Shown here: in pieces, positions 8,458-15,574 of the stretch | Layout of the letters: each line of letters starts with the position of its first letter | Numbering within the stretch: position 1 is the first letter of the stretch | Origin: Casp-actino8 sp039800005 | GTDB taxonomy: Bacteria; Actinomycetota; Acidimicrobiia; Acidimicrobiales; Ilumatobacteraceae | Direction of reading: 5' to 3' | Length of the DNA stretch: 15,576 nt | Assembly: GCA_039800005.1 (NCBI GenBank) | Contig: JBDLRN010000053.1 | Location: 1 to 15,576 of the forward strand | Made by a program: the position numbers and the translations under genes | Notes under the pieces: model-generated | What the model was told of the DNA's origin: nothing | What the model saw: only the letters and a program-made list of their open reading frames with translations | Database searches by the model: none

Positions 8458-10733
8458 CAGATCGACACCCGCAATTCGCGTTCCGCCCGCTCGATCTCTT
8501 CACCGGTGAAGGAACGATCGAGGCCGATGACGTCGGGGGAGTCCTTGGGGACCCGGGGCCCGTTCTCCGAGAGACGACGCCCGCCGAGACCGATCACGGC
8601 GACGAGAACCACGACGGTGACGAGACGCTGCCCGGTCACGTCGAGCGCTGTGCTCCAGTCGATGCCGCCGGCGACGACGAGTCCGACGGCGAGATACACG
8701 ATGGTGCTCACCCGGCGAGCGGTGTGCGTGCAGTCGGCGATGGCCGGCAAGTTGGGAGTGACGGCGAGGAACCACACCACGCCGGTGACGACGAACGACC
8801 AGTGCGACAGAACGTCGGCGGCGGTGAGGGCCCAGATGGCGATCGCACCCACGCCCGAGACGCCGATGAGCCCCCAACGATTCTGCAACGAACGGAACGA
8901 CTCGGCCGTCTGCACGGCGGCACCACTGGGATTGCGACCCAGAGTGATACCGATCGTGCCCGGAAGAATCTTGCTCACGTTCTTCAACGACGGCACGACA
9001 CTCGCCAGGATCGAGTTGCCCCCGAGGAGCAGGCCGCCGAACAGCGCTCCGCCCACGGTGCCCACGCCACCGACCACGGCCAGCAGAACGACCGGCAGGC
9101 TCTGCGTGAAGTCGTAGTGCTGTGGACTCACCTTGTCGCCGGCGAGCGCGCCCGCACAAGCTCCGATGCCGGCCGACATGGCGAAGGCGATCACCTTGGT
9201 CTGCGTGAGGTTCATGCCGAGGGTCGCGGCGGCGGCCGGCGAGTCCTTGAGGGCGATGAACCGACGACCGAGTCGACTGCGACGCACGGCGACCACACCG
9301 AGGCCGAGGATCGAGAAGGCGACGGCCGCGAGAACGAGACGAGAGCGCGGCGACCCGATGTCGACGAACGGGACGTCGAGAACGGGGACGGCGATGTTGC
9401 CGGTCTGGAATGTCTGGCGCTGGTTGAACACCAGTTTCGACACGAGAACTGCGAAGGCCGCGGTGCTGAGAGCGAGGTAGATGCCGCTGAGGCGCAGTGC
9501 CGGTAAGGCGACCACGGCGCCGACGACGGCCACGATGACGACGGCGGCCACGAAGGTGAGCAGGTTGCCGTCACCGGGCAACTTGGCCATCGCGATGGCA
9601 CCGAGTCCGGCGAAAGTGAGAGGAGCGAGCGACATCTGACCGGCGTAGCCCGTGAGCGGGACGAGCGAGAGGGCCACGATGGCGAAGGTGAAACCGTTGA
9701 GAAGGAGCAGCGTGTTGGCGCGAGTGAGCATGCCCGAGATGCCGATCACGATCACGACCAGTGACACCGCGCCGAGAATCGCCGTGCTCCACGACGGCAC
9801 TCGGGACTCCTCGCGGAATCTCACGACACCGGTCTTCAGGCGCGACTGCGGACGAGCGAGCAACGCGACGAAGAGCACGATGGTCGGAATCGAGGCTCGC
9901 ACACCCGACAACGAGAACCCGAACACCGACTGCGGGAACCACGACGAGTCGGAGTAGGCGAGGTAGTAGGCGTCGAGCAGGCCGAGTACGGCCGCGCCGG
10001 CGAACGTGAGCGGCAGGTTCTTCAGTCCTCCGATGATCGCCGCCGCGTAGGCGTTGATGACGAGGAGGACGAGCGGCTCGATGTTCAGTTGCTGCTCACC
10101 GGCCAGAAGAATTCCGGCCAGCGCGGCCAGCGACGCGCTGATCGCCCAGGCGAACATCGACACCCGATACGGACGAGCGCCGTTCAACTCGGTCAGACTG
10201 CGATCGTCGACGACCGCGCGCATGGCCACACCCATTCGCGTGCGGTACAGCACGACGCGCAGAAGGACGGCGACGAGAATCGCGCACAGAAACGTGATGA
10301 TGCGGTGCCACGACACGTTGATACCGCCGATGGAGACGCTGTTCCCCTCGAAGAACTTGAGGAAGGCCTCGCGGCTCGAGTCGCTCGGCCAGATCCAGTT
10401 GGCGAGGCCGATCATGAAGGCGAACAGCGCCACGGTGACCGACAGCCGCACCACTTCGGTGGTGCCCTGCAGGCCGCGCATCACCACTCGTTCGGTGAGG
10501 ATCCCGAAAAGCGGAGCGAGGACGAAGAGCGTGAGGAACAGAGCCAGCGGAGCCGGCAGATTCCAGTCGAACCGCAACTGCCAGTACGTGAACGCCGCCA
10601 GCATGCCCGTGGCGCCGTGTGCCAGGTTGAAGATTCCCGACGTCGTGTACGTGACGACGAGTCCGCTGGCCACCACCGCGTAGATCGCACCGGTCGACAG
10701 ACCGATGATGGTGAAGGTCAGCAGTTCCTGCAT
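8457..10733 (-). CDS. Fused LivH-LivM ABC importer permease with extra C-terminal membrane domain
   Basis: This 758-aa protein carries both membrane subunits of a HAAT importer in one chain. Residues 1-300 are LivH-like (GLSTGAIYAVVASGLVVTY and GIFNLAHG near the start; ATPase-coupling loop around MGVAMRAVVDDRSL, 167-180). Residues about 315-600 are LivM-like (GYAGQMSLAPLTFAG at 362-376; coupling loop LGRRFIALKDSPAAAATLGM, 488-507). Beyond LivM lies an extension of about 150 residues (610-758) with roughly four further hydrophobic segments (about 620-637, 643-658, 676-691, 702-717) and a charged cytosolic tail rich in Glu and Arg. That extension is not part of the standard fold. Fusion of LivH and LivM is known in actinobacteria; the extension's role is unknown. 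The gene follows the binding protein by 21 bases. No clear Shine-Dalgarno site precedes ATG 10733. Confidence 0.92.
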   Translation of the reverse strand: MQELLTFTIIGLSTGAIYAVVASGLVVTYTTSGIFNLAHGATGMLAAFTYWQLRFDWNLPAPLALFLTLFVLAPLFGILTERVVMRGLQGTTEVVRLSVTVALFAFMIGLANWIWPSDSSREAFLKFFEGNSVSIGGINVSWHRIITFLCAILVAVLLRVVLYRTRMGVAMRAVVDDRSLTELNGARPYRVSMFAWAISASLAALAGILLAGEQQLNIEPLVLLVINAYAAAIIGGLKNLPLTFAGAAVLGLLDAYYLAYSDSSWFPQSVFGFSLSGVRASIPTIVLFVALLARPQSRLKTGVVRFREESRVPSWSTAILGAVSLVVIVIGISGMLTRANTLLLLNGFTFAIVALSLVPLTGYAGQMSLAPLTFAGLGAIAMAKLPGDGNLLTFVAAVVIVAVVGAVVALPALRLSGIYLALSTAAFAVLVSKLVFNQRQTFQTGNIAVPVLDVPFVDIGSPRSRLVLAAVAFSILGLGVVAVRRSRLGRRFIALKDSPAAAATLGMNLTQTKVIAFAMSAGIGACAGALAGDKVSPQHYDFTQSLPVVLLAVVGGVGTVGGALFGGLLLGGNSILASVVPSLKNVSKILPGTIGITLGRNPSGAAVQTAESFRSLQNRWGLIGVSGVGAIAIWALTAADVLSHWSFVVTGVVWFLAVTPNLPAIADCTHTARRVSTIVYLAVGLVVAGGIDWSTALDVTGQRLVTVVVLVAVIGLGGRRLSENGPRVPKDSPDVIGLDRSFTGEEIERAERELRVSI

Positions 10734-10754
10734 GTGGAAAGTCCGTTCGGACGA

Positions 10755-12248
10755 TCAGTTCTCTCGGGTCGGGTCGACGCCGAGAGTCGCGTCGCCGAAG
10801 TCACCGGTGAGTTCGACATAACCCGGATCGTCGCAGTGCCAGCCGCCGCCGTTGTCGTCGGCGCTGCCGAGTTCGGGGAAGACGCGCTTCCACACGCCGC
10901 CTTCGATGCCCATGATGATTCCGCATTCGGGCGGCAGACCTTCGGCCGGGTTCGACTCGGTGTGCAGGCCACCGGCGGTCCACGACGTGATCGTCTTGCC
11001 GGCGGCGAGGACGCATTCGCGCTCGAGCACGTTGTCGTTGGTGTCGAGACACAGGTTGGCCGCGGTGGCGAACAACAGGTAGGCCGAGGTGGCCTGCAGT
11101 CCGAGGCCGGCGATGCGACCCTCGGGGTTGTAGGTGGCCATCATGTCGAGATACGACCGCATGCCCGGGAACTGGTCGGCTTCTTCGAAGGGAGCGTACG
11201 CGGTGCGAGCCCGGAAGCCCTCGGTGGCGGTGGCGTTGCCCTCGGCGACCATCTGCGACGTGTAGTGGTTGGCATCGGTGAGAACGAGCTCGGGCACGTA
11301 ACCCACTTCGCGCATCGCCTTGTAGAGAAGAATCAGGTTGCCCGGTTCGCCCACGAACACCATGGTGGACGCGTTGCCGTCCTTCAACTTCTGAGCGAAG
11401 GGCACCCAGTTGGCTTCACCGGTGGGGGCGTAGGCGATCTTCTGCGTCACCTCGAAGCCGCCCACCGCGTTCATCGCGCCCTCGATCTGATCAGCGTTGA
11501 TCTTGGTGATGGTGACGTCGGAGTACACGATGGCGGTGTTCTTCACCGCTTCGGGATACGTCTCGGCGGCCCAGATGAGCCAACCGGTCGGCTTCACGTA
11601 CGCCGGATTCGGGAGTGGTTGGATCTTGCCGTTGCCTTCCGCGGCCGGGGTCGACACCGTGTAGCCGGGGAAGCTCACCATTCCGCACTCGTGGAAGCGC
11701 GGATACATCTGATCGTCGAACACCCAACCGCCGCCGACCATGGCGAACACTTCGGCGCAGGCCTGCTCCATGGCGGCCGGAACGTTGAACAACTTGCCGT
11801 CGAGATCGACGACTTCGAGTGGCAGACCGCGGATTCCGCCCTGCTCGTTGCACCAGTCGGCGAAGGCCTTGGCCGCATCGAGCATTTCGATCGTGAGACC
11901 GGGTGCCCCCTCGAACCCGTGATCGTTCTGCGTGCCGAGTTTCAAGGTGCCGCCGCCGTTCTGGCCGTCGGCGATTGTGGGCACTCCGGCGTCGGTGGCG
12001 GGTCCGCACGGACTCTCCATGGTTCCGAACATGACACCAGTGGGGGCCTCGGTCGTCGGTGGCGCATCGGTTCCCGATGGAGCGGCCGTGGTGGCCGGCG
12101 CTTCGGTGGCCGGTGCCGCCGTGGAGCCGGCGTCGTCGCCCTCGCGGTTGGAACAAGCCACCGTGACCGCCACGAGCGCCCCGAGAGCGATCGCCATGCG
12201 GAACGGGTGGCGAGACGAACGACTGGTCTGCACGATGTCCCCCTTCAT
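10755..12248 (-). CDS. HAAT-family ABC transporter substrate-binding lipoprotein
   Basis: This is a 497-aa extracytoplasmic binding protein, first gene of the importer operon. The basic N-terminus and hydrophobic segment (18-31) end in a lipobox-like VTVAC, so Cys32 is the likely lipid anchor. A Thr/Ala/Pro/Glu-rich linker (41-70) tethers the body to the membrane. From about residue 102 a type-1 periplasmic binding fold begins (LKLGTQNDHGFEG, then FADWCNEQGGIRGLPLEVVDLDG), as in Leu/Ile/Val-binding proteins. Eight further cysteines (81, 133, 164, 188, 400, 412, 442, 472) are unusual, since classical LivJ proteins have about two. The start ATG 12248 gives a proper signal peptide, although no Shine-Dalgarno site is visible. 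The open frame continues upstream through the repeat array, which is not coding. Ligand is unknown; its divergent pairing with thiolase-like genes suggests an organic acid rather than an amino acid (inference). Confidence 0.9.
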   Translation of the reverse strand: MKGDIVQTSRSSRHPFRMAIALGALVAVTVACSNREGDDAGSTAAPATEAPATTAAPSGTDAPPTTEAPTGVMFGTMESPCGPATDAGVPTIADGQNGGGTLKLGTQNDHGFEGAPGLTIEMLDAAKAFADWCNEQGGIRGLPLEVVDLDGKLFNVPAAMEQACAEVFAMVGGGWVFDDQMYPRFHECGMVSFPGYTVSTPAAEGNGKIQPLPNPAYVKPTGWLIWAAETYPEAVKNTAIVYSDVTITKINADQIEGAMNAVGGFEVTQKIAYAPTGEANWVPFAQKLKDGNASTMVFVGEPGNLILLYKAMREVGYVPELVLTDANHYTSQMVAEGNATATEGFRARTAYAPFEEADQFPGMRSYLDMMATYNPEGRIAGLGLQATSAYLLFATAANLCLDTNDNVLERECVLAAGKTITSWTAGGLHTESNPAEGLPPECGIIMGIEGGVWKRVFPELGSADDNGGGWHCDDPGYVELTGDFGDATLGVDPTREN

Positions 12249-12267
12249 CGACCCGACGCCCCCGCGC

Positions 12268-12280
12268 CGAACGGTCGGAA
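12268..12280. repeat. 13-bp direct repeat, copy 1
   Basis: CGAACGGTCGGAA occurs here, about 20 bases upstream of the binding-protein start, and exactly again at 12456-12468 inside the first codons of the divergent DUF35 gene. The two copies bracket the 21-bp repeat array. Confidence 0.5.
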
Positions 12281-12283
12281 GCG

Positions 12284-12289
12284 ACCTTA
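12284..12289 (-). promoter_or_regulatory. Putative -10 box for the importer operon
   Basis: On the minus strand TAAGGT fits TANNNT and would start transcription near 12277, giving a leader of roughly 29 bases before ATG 12248. The first 21-bp repeat would then cover the -35 region. No -35 consensus is seen, so this is tentative. Confidence 0.35.
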
Positions 12290-12293
12290 GCAA

Positions 12294-12356
12294 TGCCTGG
12301 TGTACCCGAGATAGTGCCTGGTGTACCCGAGATAGTGCCTGGTGTACCGGAGATAG
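12294..12356. repeat. Three tandem 21-bp repeats in the divergent promoter region (candidate operator array)
   Basis: Units lie at 12294-12314, 12315-12335 and 12336-12356. The first two are identical and the third differs by one base (CCCG to CCGG). Each holds TGCCTGGTGTACC followed by GAGATAG, with a small dyad GGT-GT-ACC. The 21-bp period is two helical turns, placing each core on the same DNA face. The array lies between the importer operon and the DUF35/thiolase operon, overlapping where their promoters should be. There is no spacer between units, so it is not a CRISPR. It most likely binds an oligomeric transcription factor whose gene is outside the window. Confidence 0.8.
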
Positions 12357-12367
12357 TGAACGTCTGC

Positions 12368-12373
12368 TACAAA
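12368..12373 (+). promoter_or_regulatory. Putative leaderless promoter -10 box for the DUF35/thiolase operon
   Basis: TACAAA lies 7 bases before GTG 12381, the same geometry as the TACCGT box in front of the GH2 gene. The last base departs from TANNNT. It sits just downstream of the 21-bp repeats, so a bound protein would touch the -35 region. Confidence 0.35.
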
Positions 12374-12380
12374 CGACGTC

Positions 12381-12866
12381 GTGTCTGGAGCATCGATTGG
12401 ATCCCTGCAAGGTGATTCGTTCATCGCCCCGCTCGAGGTGGCCTATCCCTACAGTCGAACGGTCGGAATCGCCCTCTCGCGGTTCTTCACCTCGCTGAAG
12501 GACGGCCGCCTCGAGGGAACTCGGGGGAGCGATGGACGGGTCTATTTCCCGCCCGCCGAATTCGACCCGGTGACGGGGGAGACCCTCACGGAGTGGGTCG
12601 ATCTGCCCGAGACGGGAACCGTGGTCACCTGGGCGTGGCAAGCGACGCCTCAGGCCGGCCAACCACTCGACCGCCCCTTCGCCTGGGCACTCGTCGCTCT
12701 CGATGGGGCCGACGTGCCGCTCCTCCATGCCGTGGACGCCGGGTCGATCGACGCCATCTCGACGGGCGCCCGTGTGAGGGTCCGTTGGGCGGCCGAACGC
12801 GGCGGCGGCATCACCGACATCGCATGCTTCGACCTCGTCGCCGATCGCGCGGGAGGTGCGTCATGA
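12381..12866 (+). CDS. DUF35 OB-fold protein lacking the zinc-ribbon cysteines
   Basis: This 161-aa protein resembles the DUF35 family, whose members have an N-terminal zinc ribbon and C-terminal OB fold and bind thiolase-like or aldolase partners. The segment LEGTRGSDGRVYFPPAEFDP (44-63) aligns with the ribbon consensus (GTRCxxCGRVYFPP...CPxC), but every cysteine position is replaced. The OB part runs from about residue 77 (ETGTVVTWAW) to 153. It should therefore be structural, contacting its partner without zinc. The start is GTG 12381, with no Shine-Dalgarno site and a -10-like TACAAA 7 bases upstream, so it may be leaderless. It overlaps the next DUF35 gene by four bases (ATGA). In mycobacteria a single longer protein (Rv3521, from memory) appears to combine two such domains ahead of ltp4 and ltp3; here they are two genes. 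Confidence 0.78.
   Translation: MSGASIGSLQGDSFIAPLEVAYPYSRTVGIALSRFFTSLKDGRLEGTRGSDGRVYFPPAEFDPVTGETLTEWVDLPETGTVVTWAWQATPQAGQPLDRPFAWALVALDGADVPLLHAVDAGSIDAISTGARVRVRWAAERGGGITDIACFDLVADRAGGAS
12456..12468. repeat. 13-bp direct repeat, copy 2
   Basis: This is a second exact copy of CGAACGGTCGGAA, lying within codons 26-30 of the first DUF35 gene (residues encoded are around SRTVGI). It may be a downstream operator half or coincidence. Confidence 0.4.
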
Positions 12867-13360
12867 GCGACGCCGACGGCATCGTGCGCCTGCGCCAGCC
12901 GATATCCGTGCAGTACGAGTGGTCGGCGGGTCCCAACGCCACCAGCCACCTGTCGGGCCTCATGGAAGGACGGCTGATCGGGAAGCGCTGTCCGAGTTGC
13001 TCGCTCGTGTACTTTCCGCCGCGCAACGGCGTGTGTCCGAAATGCGCGGCGATCCTCGCCGAAGACGTGGAAGTGGGGCCGAAGGGCACCATCTCCACGT
13101 TCTGCATCGTGAACGTCCCGTTCCTCGGTCAGAAGGTGAAGATCCCGTACGTGGCCGCACAGATCGTGCTCGACGGGGCCGACATCTCGATGCAGCACCT
13201 CATCCAGGAATGCGAAGCGCACGAGGTGCGTATCGGCATGCGTGTCGAACCGGTGTGGAAGGACCGTTCCGAATGGGGTCCGACGCTCGAGAGCATCGCC
13301 CACTTCCGCCCCACCGGTGAACCCGATGCGTCGCTCGGATCGAAAGCGGGTGAGAGCTGA
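12863..13360 (+). CDS. DUF35 zinc-ribbon/OB-fold protein
   Basis: This 165-aa protein has an intact rubredoxin-like zinc ribbon with ligands Cys43, Cys46, Cys58 and Cys61 (RCPSCSLVYFPP, then CPKC). An OB fold follows, starting near GPKGTISTFCIVNVPF (72-87) and ending about residue 148. DUF35 proteins associate with thiolase-superfamily enzymes: they bridge thiolase and HMG-CoA synthase in archaea and form the Ltp2-ChsH2-type aldolase complex in actinobacterial sterol degradation. The start ATG 12863 has GGGAGG (12851-12856) six bases upstream and overlaps the previous gene by four. Its stop overlaps the next ATG by one base (TGATG). The coupling implies a fixed stoichiometry with the thiolase-like proteins that follow. 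Confidence 0.88.
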   Translation: MSDADGIVRLRQPISVQYEWSAGPNATSHLSGLMEGRLIGKRCPSCSLVYFPPRNGVCPKCAAILAEDVEVGPKGTISTFCIVNVPFLGQKVKIPYVAAQIVLDGADISMQHLIQECEAHEVRIGMRVEPVWKDRSEWGPTLESIAHFRPTGEPDASLGSKAGES

Positions 13361-14415
13361 TGCGCAACGTCGCGATCGTCGCCACGGCGCAACGACCGAG
13401 TCAGATGCACACGCATCTGACCTCGGTCGAGTTGATCCTGCCGGTCGTGCAAGAGGTCGTGCAGAAGGCCGGTATCGAACGCAAGGACGTGGGTTTCTGG
13501 TGCCACGGTAGTTGCGACTACATGAGCGGCCAGCCGTTCAGTTTCGTGGCCGCCGTCGACGCCATCGGTGCGTGGCCGCCGATCGTCGAGAGCCATGTCG
13601 AGGCCGACGGCGCGCTTGCGCTGTACGAAGCGTGGGTGAAGTTGCAGACCGGTGAATGCGACATCGCCGTCGTGTTCTCCAACGGCAAGACCACGTCGGG
13701 TCCGATCGACCAGATCCTGACCCTGCAGGCCGACCCGTACTTCGTGGCTCCGCTCTGGCCCGGTTTCGACGCCATGGCGGCACTGCAGGCACGAGCTTGT
13801 CTCGACGCCGGTGTGGTGACCGAAGCGGCCATGGCGGAAGTGGCGGTGCGCAGTCGCCGCGACGCCAAGACCAACGCAGTCGCTTATCTGAAAGGTGACC
13901 ACACGGTCGATGAATTGCTGGCGGCGCCGTACACCGCGGCACCGCTGCGGGCGCACGATTGCGCCATCGCCGTCGATGGGGCCAACGCCGTGGTGCTGGC
14001 CGCCGACGACGTGGCTCGCACGTTGGCCAAGCGACCTGCCTGGATTCGCGGCATCGATCATCGGATCGACACCCAGCGTCTGGGTGCGCGATCGCTCACC
14101 ACGAGCGACTCGGCGCGCATCGCCGCCGAGAAGGCTGGCGTCGGCCGAGACAAGGTCGACGTGGCCGAACTGCTCGCGCCGTACACGCATCAAGAACTCC
14201 TGCTGCGTGAGGCGATGGGTCTCGACGCGTCGAAGACGGCGATCAACCCCAGTGGCGGTGCGCTGGTGGCCAACCCGGCCATGGCGGCGGGCCTGGCGCG
14301 CTTCGCCGAAGCCGCCGAGGCGGTGTTCGCCGGACGGGCCGACCGTGCGGTGGCGCACTGTGCGAGCGGACCGTTGATCCAGCAGAACTTGGTGTGCGTG
14401 ATGGAGGGTGACTGA
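13360..14415 (+). CDS. Thiolase-like/SCP-2-type lipid-transfer protein without nucleophilic cysteine (Ltp4-like)
   Basis: This 351-aa member of the thiolase superfamily shows the N-terminal strand RNVAIVATAQRP, the internal repeat near GFDAMAALQARACLDAG and the C-terminal NPSGGALVANPAMAAGLARF (296-315). In the nucleophile loop, where thiolases have Cys-x-Gly/Ser-Gly, this protein reads HVEADGALALYEA (79-91), with no cysteine. The usual GHP histidine is replaced by Asn305 in ANP. The NEAF/HDCF position reads ELLAPYTHQE (270-279), with Tyr275. Ordinary thiolysis is thus unlikely. It could be a non-catalytic partner or an aldolase-type lyase. Length and gene order recall mycobacterial Ltp4 (Rv3522, about 354 aa, from memory), linked to degradation of branched sterol side chains in rhodococci. 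The ATG overlaps the preceding DUF35 stop by one base. Confidence 0.85.
   Translation: MRNVAIVATAQRPSQMHTHLTSVELILPVVQEVVQKAGIERKDVGFWCHGSCDYMSGQPFSFVAAVDAIGAWPPIVESHVEADGALALYEAWVKLQTGECDIAVVFSNGKTTSGPIDQILTLQADPYFVAPLWPGFDAMAALQARACLDAGVVTEAAMAEVAVRSRRDAKTNAVAYLKGDHTVDELLAAPYTAAPLRAHDCAIAVDGANAVVLAADDVARTLAKRPAWIRGIDHRIDTQRLGARSLTTSDSARIAAEKAGVGRDKVDVAELLAPYTHQELLLREAMGLDASKTAINPSGGALVANPAMAAGLARFAEAAEAVFAGRADRAVAHCASGPLIQQNLVCVMEGD
14403..14408 (+). promoter_or_regulatory. Ribosome binding site that decides the start of the second thiolase-like gene
   Basis: GGAGGG ends 8 bases before ATG 14417. An in-frame GTG at 14408 overlaps the motif itself, so it is not the likely start. Confidence 0.7.
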
Positions 14416-14416
14416 C

Positions 14417-15574
14417 ATGGCCGATCGTTGTGCAGTCGTCGGGGTCGGACAGACGAAGCATTCGTCGTGTCGCGCCGACGTGTCGATCGCCGGTCTCGTT
14501 CGTGAGGCCGTCGACCGAGCGCTCGCCGATGCGGGCATCACCATTCACGACGTCGACGCCATCGTGATCGGCAAGGCGCCCGATCCGCTCGAGGGTGTCG
14601 TGATGCCCGAATTGTGGTTGGCCGATGCGCTGGCCGCGCACGGCAAGCCGGTCTTCCGAGTGCACACGGCCGGCTCGGTGGGCGGCTCCACGGCCATCGT
14701 GGCCGCGCAGCACGTCATGGCCGGTATTCACGGAACGGTGCTCACGGTCGGCTTCGAGAAGCAGAGCGACGGCAACGCGATGTGGGCGCTCAGTGTGCCG
14801 ATCCCGTTCGGCATGCCGGTGCACGCCGGTGCGGGCGGCTACTTCTCGCCGATCGTGCGCGGGTACATCGAGCGATCGGGGGCGCCCGGTCACATCGGTG
14901 CCATGGTGGCGGTGAAGGACCGCACCAACGCCTGCAAGAACCCGTACGCGCACCTGCACGAGCCCGACTGGACTCTCGAGAAGGCACTCGAGACCCACAT
15001 GCTGTGGGATCCGATCCGCTTCGTCGAGACGTGTCCGTCGAGCGACGGGGCGATGGCACTGGTGCTCATGAGCGAGGAACGCGCCGAGAAGATGTCGGGC
15101 CCGAAGGCATGGGTGCACGCCACCTCGATGCGCTCCGAGCCGACGGCCTTCGCCGGACGCGAGCAGGTGAGTCCGCGGGCTGGCGAGATGTGCGCCGAAG
15201 ATCTCTGGCGCAAGGGCGGCATCACGAGGCCGGCCGAGGAGATCGACGTCGTCGAGATGTACGTGCCGTTCTCGTGGTTCGAACCGATGTGGCTCGAGAA
15301 CCTGGGCTTCGCACCGCGCAACGAGGGTTGGCGGATGGTCGAGGACGGGGTCACTCAGATGGACGGGTCGTTGCCGGTCAATCCCTCGGGCGGGGTGCTG
15401 TCGACCAATCCGATCGGCGCCTCGGGCATGATCCGCTTCGGCGAGGCGTGCATGCAGGTGATGGGCAAGGCCGGCGAGCACCAGATCGACGGGGCGAAGA
15501 AGGCGGTGGGCCACGCCTACGGCGGCGGCAGCCAGTTCTTCGCCATGTGGCTCGTCTCCTCCCTCAAACCCTGA
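14417..15574 (+). CDS. Thiolase-like/SCP-2-type lipid-transfer protein, acyl-CoA lyase candidate (Ltp3-like)
   Basis: This 385-aa thiolase-superfamily protein begins RCAVVGVGQTKH, typical of the SCP-x/Ltp branch. The nucleophile loop is HTAGSVGGSTA (83-93), where Ser-Val-Gly-Gly takes the place of the catalytic cysteine motif. Further landmarks are ETCPSSDGAMALV (204-216), EMYVPFSWFEP (280-290, with Tyr282 at the NEAF/HDCF position), NPSGGVLSTNPIGASG (322-337, Asn331 in place of the GHP histidine) and GHAYGGGSQFFAMWL (365-379). The C-terminal cysteine of normal thiolases is also absent. Such SVGG proteins include actinobacterial Ltp aldolases, where tyrosines were proposed as catalytic, so retro-aldol cleavage is a reasonable hypothesis. 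One base separates it from the preceding gene, and ATG 14417 is chosen over GTG 14408 by its Shine-Dalgarno spacing. Order and size match mycobacterial Ltp3 (Rv3523, from memory). The stop is two bases from the window end. Confidence 0.87.
   Translation: MADRCAVVGVGQTKHSSCRADVSIAGLVREAVDRALADAGITIHDVDAIVIGKAPDPLEGVVMPELWLADALAAHGKPVFRVHTAGSVGGSTAIVAAQHVMAGIHGTVLTVGFEKQSDGNAMWALSVPIPFGMPVHAGAGGYFSPIVRGYIERSGAPGHIGAMVAVKDRTNACKNPYAHLHEPDWTLEKALETHMLWDPIRFVETCPSSDGAMALVLMSEERAEKMSGPKAWVHATSMRSEPTAFAGREQVSPRAGEMCAEDLWRKGGITRPAEEIDVVEMYVPFSWFEPMWLENLGFAPRNEGWRMVEDGVTQMDGSLPVNPSGGVLSTNPIGASGMIRFGEACMQVMGKAGEHQIDGAKKAVGHAYGGGSQFFAMWLVSSLKP

Noticed and set aside
10089..12290. 733-codon plus-strand open frame opposite the permease and binding-protein genes
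   Set aside because: It spans two real genes and their gap, and its composition (His, Arg, Gly, Glu rich) is that of an antisense shadow.
12294..12356. CRISPR array
   Set aside because: The 21-bp units are directly abutted without spacers, only three in number, and no cas genes are present.
12249..12728. N-terminal extension of the binding protein through the repeat array
   Set aside because: It would place the lipoprotein signal sequence about 160 residues inside the protein. The repeats translate to a meaningless triplicated peptide (SRVHQAL type).
14408..14416. GTG 14408 as start of the second thiolase-like gene
   Set aside because: It overlaps the GGAGGG motif, which is correctly spaced for ATG 14417.
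13129..14544. Long minus-strand open frames opposite the thiolase-like genes (13129-14544 and 14243-15514)
   Set aside because: They cross gene boundaries of a coupled operon and lack any recognisable fold.
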